This document shows positions 46,681 to 55,441 of a stretch of 64,000 nt of DNA, in pieces. The first letter of the stretch is position 1; the number at the start of each line of letters is the position of its first letter. The DNA lies in NCBI GenBank assembly GCA_029747015.1, contig JAKOGI010000025.1:372001-436000 (forward strand). The letters run 5' to 3'. Under the pieces are notes generated by a model. The model did not search any database and had not been told where the DNA came from. It saw only the letters and a program-made list of their open reading frames with translations. The translations under genes and the position numbers were made by a program. The DNA is from Carnegiea gigantea. Its lineage: Eukaryota; Streptophyta; Magnoliopsida; Caryophyllales; Cactaceae.

Positions 46681-47699
46681 AGGGAGGGGGGCACACTGGC
46701 ATAGACAAACTTTGTCTTTCACTTGTTCATGATAAATCACCCCGTAAGTTAATTAATCATCATTTCAGAAGTTAACCACATATAAAGGCGAGAAAGTCCA
46801 AAACCTAAAAAAATGAATTTTTGAAATATAATAAATCAAAAACTTTGCAAAGGTGAGAAAATCGAAACCTCAAAAAAATGAATTTTTGAAATATAATAAA
46901 TCGAAAACTTTGCAATAGTAAGAATCGATAATCCAACCTTAAAAAATTGGCTCCAACACTTTGAACTTTGAGTGGTATTTATTTAGTTTTCAAACTTTAC
47001 ATTTTGTTTATCAAAATGCACATATGAATAACTGTTTCTGAGTGCAATATGTCCACTAGTTCTCTTCAAAGTACAATTCAGCTATACTCATCTTATCTCC
47101 AAAAATCTGTTTTCGAAAGATCCTTAACAGTACAGTTAACAAAATGTGATAACAATGCCTATTGCCAAATACTCAACTTCATATTTGTGCAAGATTAAAT
47201 ATAGCAGCCTTACTTTTAATTAAATTAAACGTAAAATTAAACTTGGCAAACAGATCGTTTAGTTCTGATACGTGCTAGGCCAATGCGAGTTCAAATCGAG
47301 TTTCGACTTCAAGTCAATTATGTCTACTCTAATAAGTCGAAATTTGTCAAGCTTTCATGAAAGAACACTACATGACAATCAAACCATGACAAGCGGAAAG
47401 ATAAGAAGTTATCAGTACCAATGAAAGCCAAAGAATTCTGGACTTCCATTCCAGTCACTGTTGATAGACAAAGAAATTTGAATTGGTAGTGCGCTCCAAC
47501 GTTCAACTTGAATTTACCCATTCTCGTGATTTTTTAATTTCTTCTTTTTATCAAACGGTCACAAATGTTGATAATTCATGTGAACAAAATTAAATAACCT
47601 TTTTTTCGCCCACTGTTTTTCATCTCAAAAAATGCATCCCCTTTTCAATCAAGTCAAAAAGGGGAGAATTCATCTGGCTTTTTTCTAGCCTCTACCCTC
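46414..47699. other. Intergenic DNA and upstream region of the LRR gene
   Basis: This holds a C14-A30 tract (46634-46677) and a two-copy 65-bp tandem repeat (46787-46916). The rest is AT-rich non-coding DNA leading to the TATA box at 47700. Confidence 0.5.
46787..46916. repeat. 65-bp tandem duplication
   Basis: Two adjacent copies (46787-46851, 46852-46916) share the core AATGAATTTTTGAAATATAA and differ at few positions. Confidence 0.8.
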
Positions 47700-47708
47700 T
47701 ATAAATAG
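47700..47708 (+). promoter_or_regulatory. TATA box of the LRR gene
   Basis: TATAAATAG about 330 bp before the ATG at 48032. Transcription would begin near 47730 and give a 5'UTR of about 300 nt. That leader contains A-runs and pyrimidine-rich stretches. Confidence 0.6.
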
Positions 47709-48031
47709 AATTACAGGAAGAATGATCTCCTAAATCCCCGACAAATATATTTTTCTACTTGAAAAATCTCCCCATCATTGTATCTTATTGTCTAAGTGAA
47801 GGCAAAAAATTATATTTCTACATCAAAAAAAGGGCCAAAAACAAAAAAAAAAAAAAGTAGCCCCATGCTGCCTGCTTTACAGCCTCTCCCTCTCTTTTCC
47901 TTGTCCCTGTTAAAAAATTTCTACTAATCAAAAATACCTTTTGTCCCCCTAAGGCAGAGTTTCAAATTGAGCTTGTGATTTTGAAAATTTGAACTGTTTC
48001 TTCAAAATCTAATCAATACCCACATCCCAGA

Positions 48032-49837
48032 ATGCAGAACTTGATGTGGGTTTTGAAGGTCCTGGTGATTCTTTCACTCTTTGTCTCGAAATCGATAGCC
48101 GAAGATGGTGATGATGATCAACCAAGTGCAAAGTGTTATGCAGCTGATAGAGCTGCACTTTTGAGCTTCAAAGCCAAGATCATCAGAGACACAACGGGAA
48201 CGCTGTCGTCATGGGTGGATTCGGATTGCTGTGATGGAAGCTGGGAAGGTGTTCAGTGCAACCCGGCCACCGGGAGGGTCACTGCCTTGGTGCTTCAGAG
48301 ACCTGAAGATGATGCAGAAGGAGCTGATGACCCTTTCATGGTAGGCACTCTCTCTCCTGCTTTAGGTCACTTGGAGTTTCTTGAGGTGTTGGTGATCAGT
48401 GGGATGAAGCACATTGGTGGAGCCATCCCAGATACCCTTTCCAATTTGGGTCACCTCACCCAGCTTGTCCTGGAGGGTAACTCTCTTGTAGGACCTATCC
48501 CTTCGAGCATTGCTCGATTGCCCTTGCTTAAGACACTCATATTGGATGGCAATAGATTGAGGGGTCCAATTCCAGCTAGTATAGGGAACCTCAAGGGGCT
48601 TCTCCAACTGAATTTGGGGAGAAACTACCTTACTGGTCCTATCCCACCAACCTTCAAAAATCTTCACAGCTTGCAGTTCATTGATCTTAGCCGAAATGCT
48701 TTATCTGGGTTGATCCCAGATCTTGTTGGGCAGTTTCACAATCTCACTTTCCTTGATCTTTCGTATAACCAACTCTCGGGTTCAATACCCATTTCGCTTT
48801 GCAGCCTCCCTGCTCTTTCAGATGTTTCCCTGAGCGACAACCAGCTCACAGGAAGAATCCCAGTGCAAATCAGCAGCCTTAAGTCTCTGACAAGCCTTTC
48901 CCTCAGCAACAACAGACTTATCGGTCAAATTCCGGAGTCTCTCGCCACATTGCAGAACTTGTGGTATCTCAATCTGTCTAGAAACGCGCTTTCGAATCCT
49001 TTGCCAAGTGCGTTTAATAAGGGCTTGTCTTCCCTACTGTCAATTGACCTGTCCTACAACAATCTCAGCTTAGGGACAGTTCCTGAGTGGATCAGGGACA
49101 GAGAACTCACAGCTGTCCACTTAGCTGGTTGCGACCTCAAGGGCACACTCCCGAATTTCACAAGGCCTGCATCCCTAACTTCCTTAGATCTCTCTAATAA
49201 CCATTTCACAGATGGGATCTCAAATTTCTTCACATGGATGTCAAACTTGCAGACACTCAAGCTATCCAACAACCAGTTCAAATTCGATGTTTCCCAAATG
49301 GCATTGCCAAGAGGGATTTCTTTGGTCAATCTCAGCTCAAATCAGCTCTCCGGCCCTCTCTCTGCAATCCTCAGTAACCGCACAAGCAGCTTCCTGGAAG
49401 TTATCGACATTTCAAGGAACATAATCTCAGGCATACTTCCTGAATTCAAAGAAGGATTGAACCTGAAAGTACTCAACTTAGGGAGCAACAAGATCACAGG
49501 GCACATCCCGACGTCAATCTCAAACTTGGCAGAGCTTCAGAGGTTTGATATAAGTCGGAACCAAATCACCGGGATCATCCCACCGAGCTTAGGCCAGTTG
49601 GTGAATCTCCAATGGCTGGATGTCTCCATCAACAGCTTGACAGGGAAGATACCGAACAGCTTGCTCGGGATCAAAAGCCTCAGGCATGCCAATTTCAGAG
49701 CAAACAGATTTTGTGGTGAAATTCCCCAAGGCCGGCCTTACAATATCTTTCCAATAGCAGCATATGCACACAACCAATGCTTGTGTGGAAAACCCTTGCC
49801 ACCTTGCAAGGGAAATACGACCAAAATGGGCCAGTAA
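48032..49837 (+). CDS. Secreted LRR protein (DRT100/RLP-like), single exon
   Basis: 601 residues. A hydrophobic signal peptide (about 1-23, ending SKSIA) is followed by an acidic stretch. Next is an LRR N-terminal cap (about 35-85: CYAADRAALLSF, SDCCDGSWEGVQC), then an almost uninterrupted array of about 16-18 extracellular plant-type repeats (L-x2-L-x-L-x-x-N-x-L-x-G-x-I-P). It ends in a short cysteine-bearing tail (CLCGKPLPPC) with no transmembrane segment, GPI signal or kinase. Several N-glycosylation sequons are visible (NLT, NLS, NRT, NTT). The build suggests an apoplastic protein related to DRT100-like and FLS2-type ectodomains; it may bind cell-wall or peptide ligands or act with a kinase partner. 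The function is not established. No frameshift or stop interrupts it. Confidence 0.9.
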   Translation: MQNLMWVLKVLVILSLFVSKSIAEDGDDDQPSAKCYAADRAALLSFKAKIIRDTTGTLSSWVDSDCCDGSWEGVQCNPATGRVTALVLQRPEDDAEGADDPFMVGTLSPALGHLEFLEVLVISGMKHIGGAIPDTLSNLGHLTQLVLEGNSLVGPIPSSIARLPLLKTLILDGNRLRGPIPASIGNLKGLLQLNLGRNYLTGPIPPTFKNLHSLQFIDLSRNALSGLIPDLVGQFHNLTFLDLSYNQLSGSIPISLCSLPALSDVSLSDNQLTGRIPVQISSLKSLTSLSLSNNRLIGQIPESLATLQNLWYLNLSRNALSNPLPSAFNKGLSSLLSIDLSYNNLSLGTVPEWIRDRELTAVHLAGCDLKGTLPNFTRPASLTSLDLSNNHFTDGISNFFTWMSNLQTLKLSNNQFKFDVSQMALPRGISLVNLSSNQLSGPLSAILSNRTSSFLEVIDISRNIISGILPEFKEGLNLKVLNLGSNKITGHIPTSISNLAELQRFDISRNQITGIIPPSLGQLVNLQWLDVSINSLTGKIPNSLLGIKSLRHANFRANRFCGEIPQGRPYNIFPIAAYAHNQCLCGKPLPPCKGNTTKMGQ

Positions 49838-50297
49838 TATGCTGACTCAAACAGACACAATCTACCCTACATGTTCTCCTTCATTATCCAACATGATAGC
49901 CATCATGATAGGTTTTTTGTTTCTCAACATTTCATGTTCATTCTTTCCATAATGTTTGGTTCTCACCAAACTAGATTGTACTGTAACTTGTTCTTAATCA
50001 TATAAACCATCTTAATACTAAACCGTTTGTCATTCTCAAGTCCTCATAGATTCAAGTCAGTGTCTTCTTTAGCTCCAGGAACAAAAGACAGAAATATTTA
50101 TGGACTCAAAATAATATGGCAATTCAATAGCCATAGGCATCAGAAAAATTCCATAAAACAAAGGCTACAATCCATCAAGATACTGCGTAAAGATACCATT
50201 ATAATCTCCTACACAAACTAGAGACCCAAAATTTACAAGTTGCCTAAGATCACTGCCCAAATGTGACTGCCAAAATCATTCAGTCAATGCAAGCAGA
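49838..50297. other. Convergent intergenic region, LRR and HMGB genes
   Basis: 460 bp between the LRR stop and the HMGB stop on the opposite strand. It should hold the 3'UTRs of both convergent genes. No repeat is seen. Confidence 0.5.
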
Positions 50298-52230
50298 TTA
50301 TGCATCCTCATCACATAGTTCTTCAGCTTGGTCATCCCCAGATTCCTGAAATTAGCAAACGCACAAGTAAAAGTGTTAAAATGGGCATTAAAGATTCAAT
50401 ACACACTCCATGAATGGAGCACACCATCATTACTTTGATCTCATACCTCTTTGCTTTCAGCATTGTAAGCCTCCATTGCCTTCTCATATTCTTCCTTCAG
50501 CTCAGCAGCCCTATCCTGATATGGCTTCTTCTCCTACATTTGATACAAGTCAGACGCACATTTAGCACAGGACAACGCATGGGACCTATTGGTTTACATG
50601 AGAGAAATATTCCAGCAAAAATGAATGTACTCCAAATTACAATCAAACTGACCTCATCAGTCATGGACCTCCACTTTTCTCCAGCATCCTTTGTAAGCTG
50701 TGGAGCAAATGAATAAATTAAAGAGTCAGTAAAATTTATTGGAATCATCAATTGTCAATGACATAGAACAAAGGGGGAGAAAAGGCACCTCCTTAACACC
50801 CTTGGAATCAGGATGCTCCTCCTTGTAAGTCTTCCTGAAGTCCTCCCTACAAGCATCAAAACCACATATCATGAGCCCAAATACCAGAATTACTGTTATA
50901 ATGATATGCACTTGAAATGGTTAGGAGAGTCACAAGAAGAGGAAGTAGGCAGTTTGAGGGCGCTTTGGCATGTTAGGATCCTTCACTTTGGTCAGTTTCC
51001 TCTTCTTAGACTTTGGCTCAGAAGCTCCTGATGAAGCTGATTTCTTCCTGTAATTAAACCCAGAAATGCACTACATTTGAGTCACAACCACATCAAACAA
51101 AGCAGTTTGCTTTATCAATTTTATACAAAGATGGAAGCTAATTTGAAATCTGACCTCTCAGTTGGCTTCTTCTTCACTTCAGCTGGTTTCTCCACCACCT
51201 GAGCTTCTGATATCCAGAAAAACCATCCAAACATTCATATTACAAATCCTAACACAATATAATGAGCCGGTACAGGTTTTGAATGATAGGGAAGTGCAAA
51301 ATCATTAAAGAGTGAGGCACAATACCGAGGTTCATCTTGATCTTTGCTTCAAGACTACAGCTATGCATGTCAATTAGAGCCACAGGCACACTGCTCTTGC
51401 ATTCATCACTGCCAATTTCAAATTTGACAAATAACATTATAAAGAGCACAAAAGGATGACTCCATAAACCTATTCAGCAACCTCCAAATACTATCGCCAA
51501 AAACATATAAATTACCACCCAAATTTCATGATAGTTAAAAAAGAGCGATTGACAAGCTTAAATGGAAAAACAACCTACTGAGGCCCAAACTAACTATGTC
51601 CATTTGACATCAAATCTTCCCCCATACAATGCCCAAATACAATGAAATCAGTTAATAAATTCAAACGCAAACTAACTCCAATGATCCACAGCACTCAATA
51701 CAGATCGATTTACAACCAAATCACCAAAATGGAACCACAACCACCAAATTGAAGGAATAATTCCACAATTTCACCTTGATCTCAACACGAAACGCCCACA
51801 AAAACACAAGCCAGATCCGCATGAATGTACAACAAGACAAGCCAAATACAACAACATCAATTGACAGATTCAAACGCTGAGTTATTTCAACGATATAAAA
51901 CCCAATCACTCATCGATTTACAACCAAAACAAGACCAAAATCACTAAATCGAAGCAATATTCCCTAATTTCACCTCAATTTCAACCACAGAAACCATACA
52001 AAAACATCAAATGCACATAAAATCCACACCATTCTTAGCCGGAACAAAACCGTAGTTCCAGCATCCGAATCAACAGCAACAAACTTAGTAGAGAGAGAGA
52101 GAGAGAGAGAGGTTGAAGATTACCAGCGAGCAAAAGCACTGCCATCCCTAGCACGCTTGAGGTTGACAGAATCAGCCTCCACTCTCTTCCTGGGCTTGGG
52201 CGGGTTGGTGCTCGAGGATCCTCCAGCCAT
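50298..52230 (-). CDS. HMG-box protein, HMGB6/HMGB7-like
   Basis: Eight exons: 52230-52124, 51408-51326, 51206-51155, 51047-50934, 50846-50789, 50697-50653, 50533-50447, 50345-50298. They join to 197 residues with GT-AG introns. The ATG at 52230 opens MAGGSSSTNPPKPRKRVEAD, a basic N-terminus. A conserved C-x2-C...H-x-C motif (C36, C39, H51, C53) then precedes a basic linker and one HMG box (about 107-176, beginning MPKRPQTAYFLF). The acidic tail is short (ESGDDQAEELCDEDA). HMGB proteins bind and bend DNA in chromatin. The N-terminal motif places it with the HMGB6/7-like plant branch rather than HMGB1-5. Intron 1 has a diverged 210-bp tandem repeat and a GA microsatellite beside its donor. Confidence 0.93.
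51634..52030. repeat. Diverged tandem repeat in HMGB intron 1
   Basis: Two copies with a period of about 209 bp start at CAAATACAA near 51634 and 51843. They share TCGATTTACAACCAAA and an AATTTCACCT core. A GA microsatellite follows at 52090-52112. Confidence 0.65.
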
Positions 52231-52395
52231 TTCTCAGAGATTAGTATCTCAAAAAAATCAGAAGATCGACACTCAAAAGTAGAGAGATTAGGGTTAGGGT
52301 TTATGAGTGAGATCGTAAATTGGCGACTGAAGAGTTGGGAAGCTGGGGAGTCTCATATAAATTCGGGGAAATAAATTTGGAATTTGGGGGGAACT

Positions 52396-52470
52396 CCGCC
52401 AAAAAAATGGCTTGCGTGCAAAAATTTGAAGAAGCTCTAAAATTTTATTTTTCGTAATTTTGGCGCGCAA
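52396..52470 (-). promoter_or_regulatory. Two E2F-like sites upstream of the HMGB gene
   Basis: TTTGGCGCGC(AA) at 52458-52470 and, on the minus strand, TTTGGCGG at 52396-52403. Both match the E2F/DP core TTTSSCGS. They lie about 170-240 bp upstream of the ATG. A weak TATA-like TTTATATGAG lies nearer the gene at 52354-52363. Confidence 0.45.
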
Positions 52471-52724
52471 TGATACCGCGCTAGATCAAACTGCAACGTT
52501 TGACGCAGATTGCTTGCGTGGCATGATCCTGGACCGTTGACTAGTATTCGGCACTGTGAGCCATTCAACGGCAGTGATTTTATTTTATTTCAAATTTAAA
52601 TTCTTTTGGGTGGGTTGATATATTGGGCTTTATGTGTGACGATATAGTTCCTGGGTTTGGCCCAACTATGATTTAAACCGGTGGCATATCCAGGCCCAAA
52701 TCTACTTGGAATCTGCCTAGAATT

Positions 52725-52767
52725 AATAAAAAGAATTGTTTTTTGATAAGAAATAAAAAGAATTGTT
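52725..52767 (-). mobile_element. Ultra-short LINE insertion (11 nt)
   Basis: A perfect 16-bp repeat AATAAAAAGAATTGTT (52725-52740 and 52752-52767) flanks only TTTTGATAAGA. That is the extreme 3' terminus (tail plus GATAAG) of the LINE copy at 42197 in the PP6 intron. Confidence 0.55.
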
Positions 52768-53639
52768 ATACTATCAATTTCATAGAAGGATTTTTTTTTT
52801 TTGGGGGGGGGGGGGGTTTCAAATATATGAGGAAATTCTCTTTTGTTAATTCGCTCTTTTGCATTTGGCATAAGCTCATGTGAATACCTTTTGTATTTGA
52901 AGGCAAAATTAGGGTTATATGATAATTTTAGGCCCATGGACGTCAGCAATTATATGTAGTAATTTTTAAATTTATAAAAATTATTGTGTAATTACTCAAT
53001 CTCCATCTCCGCACCCAAAATTGTTTATGCAGTAGTCCACAGACTAGAATGTAAGTATTGTAGAATAAATTTTTTTAAATTACATAAGAATTATTATGAG
53101 ACGAACTCTTGTAGAGTTGACCTTTTTGAGATTTTACGAAAATTAATAATGTAATTTAAAGTGACTTTTAATTTATTAATTTTAGCAATAACTTTTATTA
53201 TGGTCAGCTATAAATGCACTATTAGTCACCTAAATTATCATTAAAAATTACTATAAAAATATCTATCTCATAATATGTCTTATCTGAGTTAGTTTTAAAC
53301 ACGACTTATTGTATATTTTAGTGTTCATATTAATAACTTAACTTCATAAATGTGGGATATTATTAAAATATAAATACAAAGGAAGGTTCTAGATATTCGG
53401 AGCTAAGAATCCATCTAATCTAGACATAAGTCATATTGGGGTTTTGTCCCAAAATATAATTAGTGTGTAATTTAGGACTTCAATTGATAAGGCTCACCAA
53501 AATGAATGGTCGGGAAAACATCAAATAAATAATAGTTTATTTTCTTGGCGCTTTTTTCTTTTAGACATCAAGTAGTTCTATATGTATTTCATAATGATAG
53601 GATTAATGAGAGGAAATTCGATAGTTTTTATAAGGCTGA

Positions 53640-53682
53640 GAAATTATAGTAATAAGTATCAAAAAAAGAAATTATAGTAATA
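53640..53682 (+). mobile_element. Ultra-short LINE insertion (13 nt)
   Basis: A perfect 15-bp repeat GAAATTATAGTAATA (53640-53654 and 53668-53682) flanks AGTATCAAAAAAA. This resembles the plus-orientation 3' end (TTATCAAAA) of the same LINE family followed by an A tail. Confidence 0.55.
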
Positions 53683-53957
53683 GTGTGTAGAATAAAGAGA
53701 GCCAACGAGAGTATTAAGAATTTGGTGTCAAAAAATCTTTATAATATGAATGATAGTCATGATAACACATCAAATACAATTAAATTATCTAAATTTTAGA
53801 CATTAATAAGTGACAAAAATTGAGTTACAGATGACTCAACTACTAAATGCAAGTATACCTTTGCAAAATGAAAAGGTGAGAATGTTTCATACAAATATTT
53901 ATCTACTATCAAATAAGGGAAAAGAAGTATTGAAAACAGTCTATCTATATGCAGTCA

Positions 53958-54040
53958 TGTGTATATGGATAAGACTGCTTACATCTAGATATCTGCGAAT
54001 CCCATGAAAATGGGACACACATTGAAAGTTGTTATCATTG
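53958..54040 (+). mobile_element. SINE-like relic
   Basis: GGATAAGACTGCTTACATCT followed by AATCCCATGAAAATGGGACA recalls the 3' half of TS/SolS-type SINEs. It resembles the better copy in PP6 intron 4, including the CCATGAAAATGGGAC hairpin. No clear target-site duplication. Confidence 0.45.
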
Positions 54041-54531
54041 TGAGAAAGACACAATTAAAAAATGAAAATTCAGACGACCAAAAAAAAAAAAAACAAAAAA
54101 AAGGTTGTTCTTTTGGAGGTGAAACGAGTAGCTTACATTGATACAGTCCACAAGCATATCGATGTCCCAATAAGGGACATACCCACTTCTTCACAATTCC
54201 TCAACACTAGTATATATGTCTTGCGGCCAACACTTTTGTCCCACATATGCTACCAACATCATTAATTCCATCCAAAAGAAACCAAAAAAAAAAAAAGGAA
54301 CAAAAAGGGGGGGAAAAAAAAAGAAAAGAGAAGGGAAAAAAAACAAAGAAGAAGAAACATTGGTAACCCACATTCCAGCCCACCATTTTGTGTGTCCATT
54401 GGGGGGGGGGGGGGGAATTCCATAATATTTTTTTTCCATTTCCATGATGAACTATCATCACATCACCTCCCCATGATCTTGATCAACAACACTAGATCAA
54501 AATCAGAATCAGACGTATGGCATTCAATCCT

Positions 54532-55050
54532 TCAAATTTTGTCTAATTTTGCAGCCTTAACCAGTGGATTAGCCTTAGCAATGGCTTCCTTCCCAACCTT
54601 CTTATAATCAAAGGTGCACCCATGTTGCTCCGGGTAACGGTGTGACCCACAAAACATGGACCCGCACTTGCACTTGAACCCGGTTAGTCCGACCCGTTTT
54701 CGGCACGTTAGACACCTGTTGGGCTGAACTGGTGGTTGGACAATGGGTGTGGGCTCCACTGCTACAACTCGAACCACCTCGGTGGATCCGGGCAGTTTTA
54801 GCCCGGATGAAGATTCCGAGGTAGTTTTACAACCCGAAGTGGAGCCAGAACCGGAACCGAGACTGGAACCCTTAAGGGGTTGAGTGGTGTCCAGGGCAGC
54901 CTTTGCAAGGGCATCTTGCTCCTCTTTCAACTGGATGGCCCGATAACATTTGGAGCATAAATTCATGGTAGCTGGGCTCCCCAAAAACCCGCAATTATTT
55001 GCACATAATCTGTGCCCCTCTGGTGCTTGAAATCTGTGCTCTTCTGCCAT
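54532..55050 (-). CDS. A20/AN1 zinc-finger stress-associated protein (SAP)
   Basis: 172 residues in one coding exon; the ATG at 55050 opens MAEEHRFQAPEGHRLCANNC. An A20 finger (C16-x3-C20-x11-C32-x2-C35) is followed by a Ser/Gly-rich linker. The C-terminal AN1 finger has all ligands (C113, C116, C127, C129, C134, H137, H143, C145). Plant SAPs of this build, like Arabidopsis SAP4/SAP5/SAP6, bind ubiquitin or act as E3 ligases and are induced by drought, salt and cold. It is a cytosolic/nuclear protein without signal peptide. A 122-bp intron (55144-55265) interrupts the 5'UTR, the usual SAP layout. A TATA box lies upstream. Confidence 0.95.
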   Translation of the reverse strand: MAEEHRFQAPEGHRLCANNCGFLGSPATMNLCSKCYRAIQLKEEQDALAKAALDTTQPLKGSSLGSGSGSTSGCKTTSESSSGLKLPGSTEVVRVVAVEPTPIVQPPVQPNRCLTCRKRVGLTGFKCKCGSMFCGSHRYPEQHGCTFDYKKVGKEAIAKANPLVKAAKLDKI

Positions 55051-55143
55051 TATTTCAGCCTTTTTCTTTAATCCCTCTTATTTTTTCTCTTTATTTTGGT
55101 TAATTACCCTCCTTGTCACAGATGAAAATTTTCACCAGCAGAT

Positions 55144-55265
55144 CTACAATCAAAATGAACCCAGAAAAATTAAGACAATTAGAACAATCATAAGGACAGC
55201 CCAAAGAAGGATAAAATCATAATATATGGATCATAAAAACACCGAAATTATAGAAATTGGGGTAC
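55144..55265 (-). other. 5'UTR intron of the SAP gene
   Basis: Donor CAG/GTACCC and acceptor TTGTAG/ATC on the minus strand enclose 122 bp between the first non-coding exon (about 55266-55400) and the coding exon. Predicted by signal only. Confidence 0.55.
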
Positions 55266-55432
55266 CTGAAGATAATCTCTGTCTGCAACAAATTGGAGGA
55301 GGAATATGTGAGAACGAGGGATTAACAAGAGAGGAGAAATAATGGCAGAAATAATAAGAAAATAAGGAGAGAATGGAAGGTATGAGGTGGTTTGAATGTA
55401 GGAAAAGAAACACAGGGGAACTAGGTTAAGTA

Positions 55433-55441
55433 ATTTATATA
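55433..55441 (-). promoter_or_regulatory. TATA box of the SAP gene
   Basis: TATATAAAT on the minus strand, with transcription expected near 55405. That agrees with a short non-coding first exon. Confidence 0.55.

Larger units (their letters stand above)
52231..54531. other. HMGB upstream region and intergenic DNA
   Basis: Besides the E2F-like sites this holds a T12-G14 tract (52791-52816), two micro-insertions with target-site duplications (52725-52767, 53640-53682) and a SINE-like relic (53958-54040). A purine-rich A/G stretch (54283-54353) and a G-run (54401-54415) follow. The rest is AT-rich with no supported gene. Confidence 0.5.

Noticed and set aside
46498..46775. Frames rich in proline/lysine or phenylalanine/glycine across the C-run/A-run
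   Set aside because: Translation of homopolymer tracts only.
54217..54461. Coding potential in the purine-rich stretch upstream of the SAP stop
   Set aside because: Low-complexity A/G sequence gives long frames in several phases with no family resemblance.
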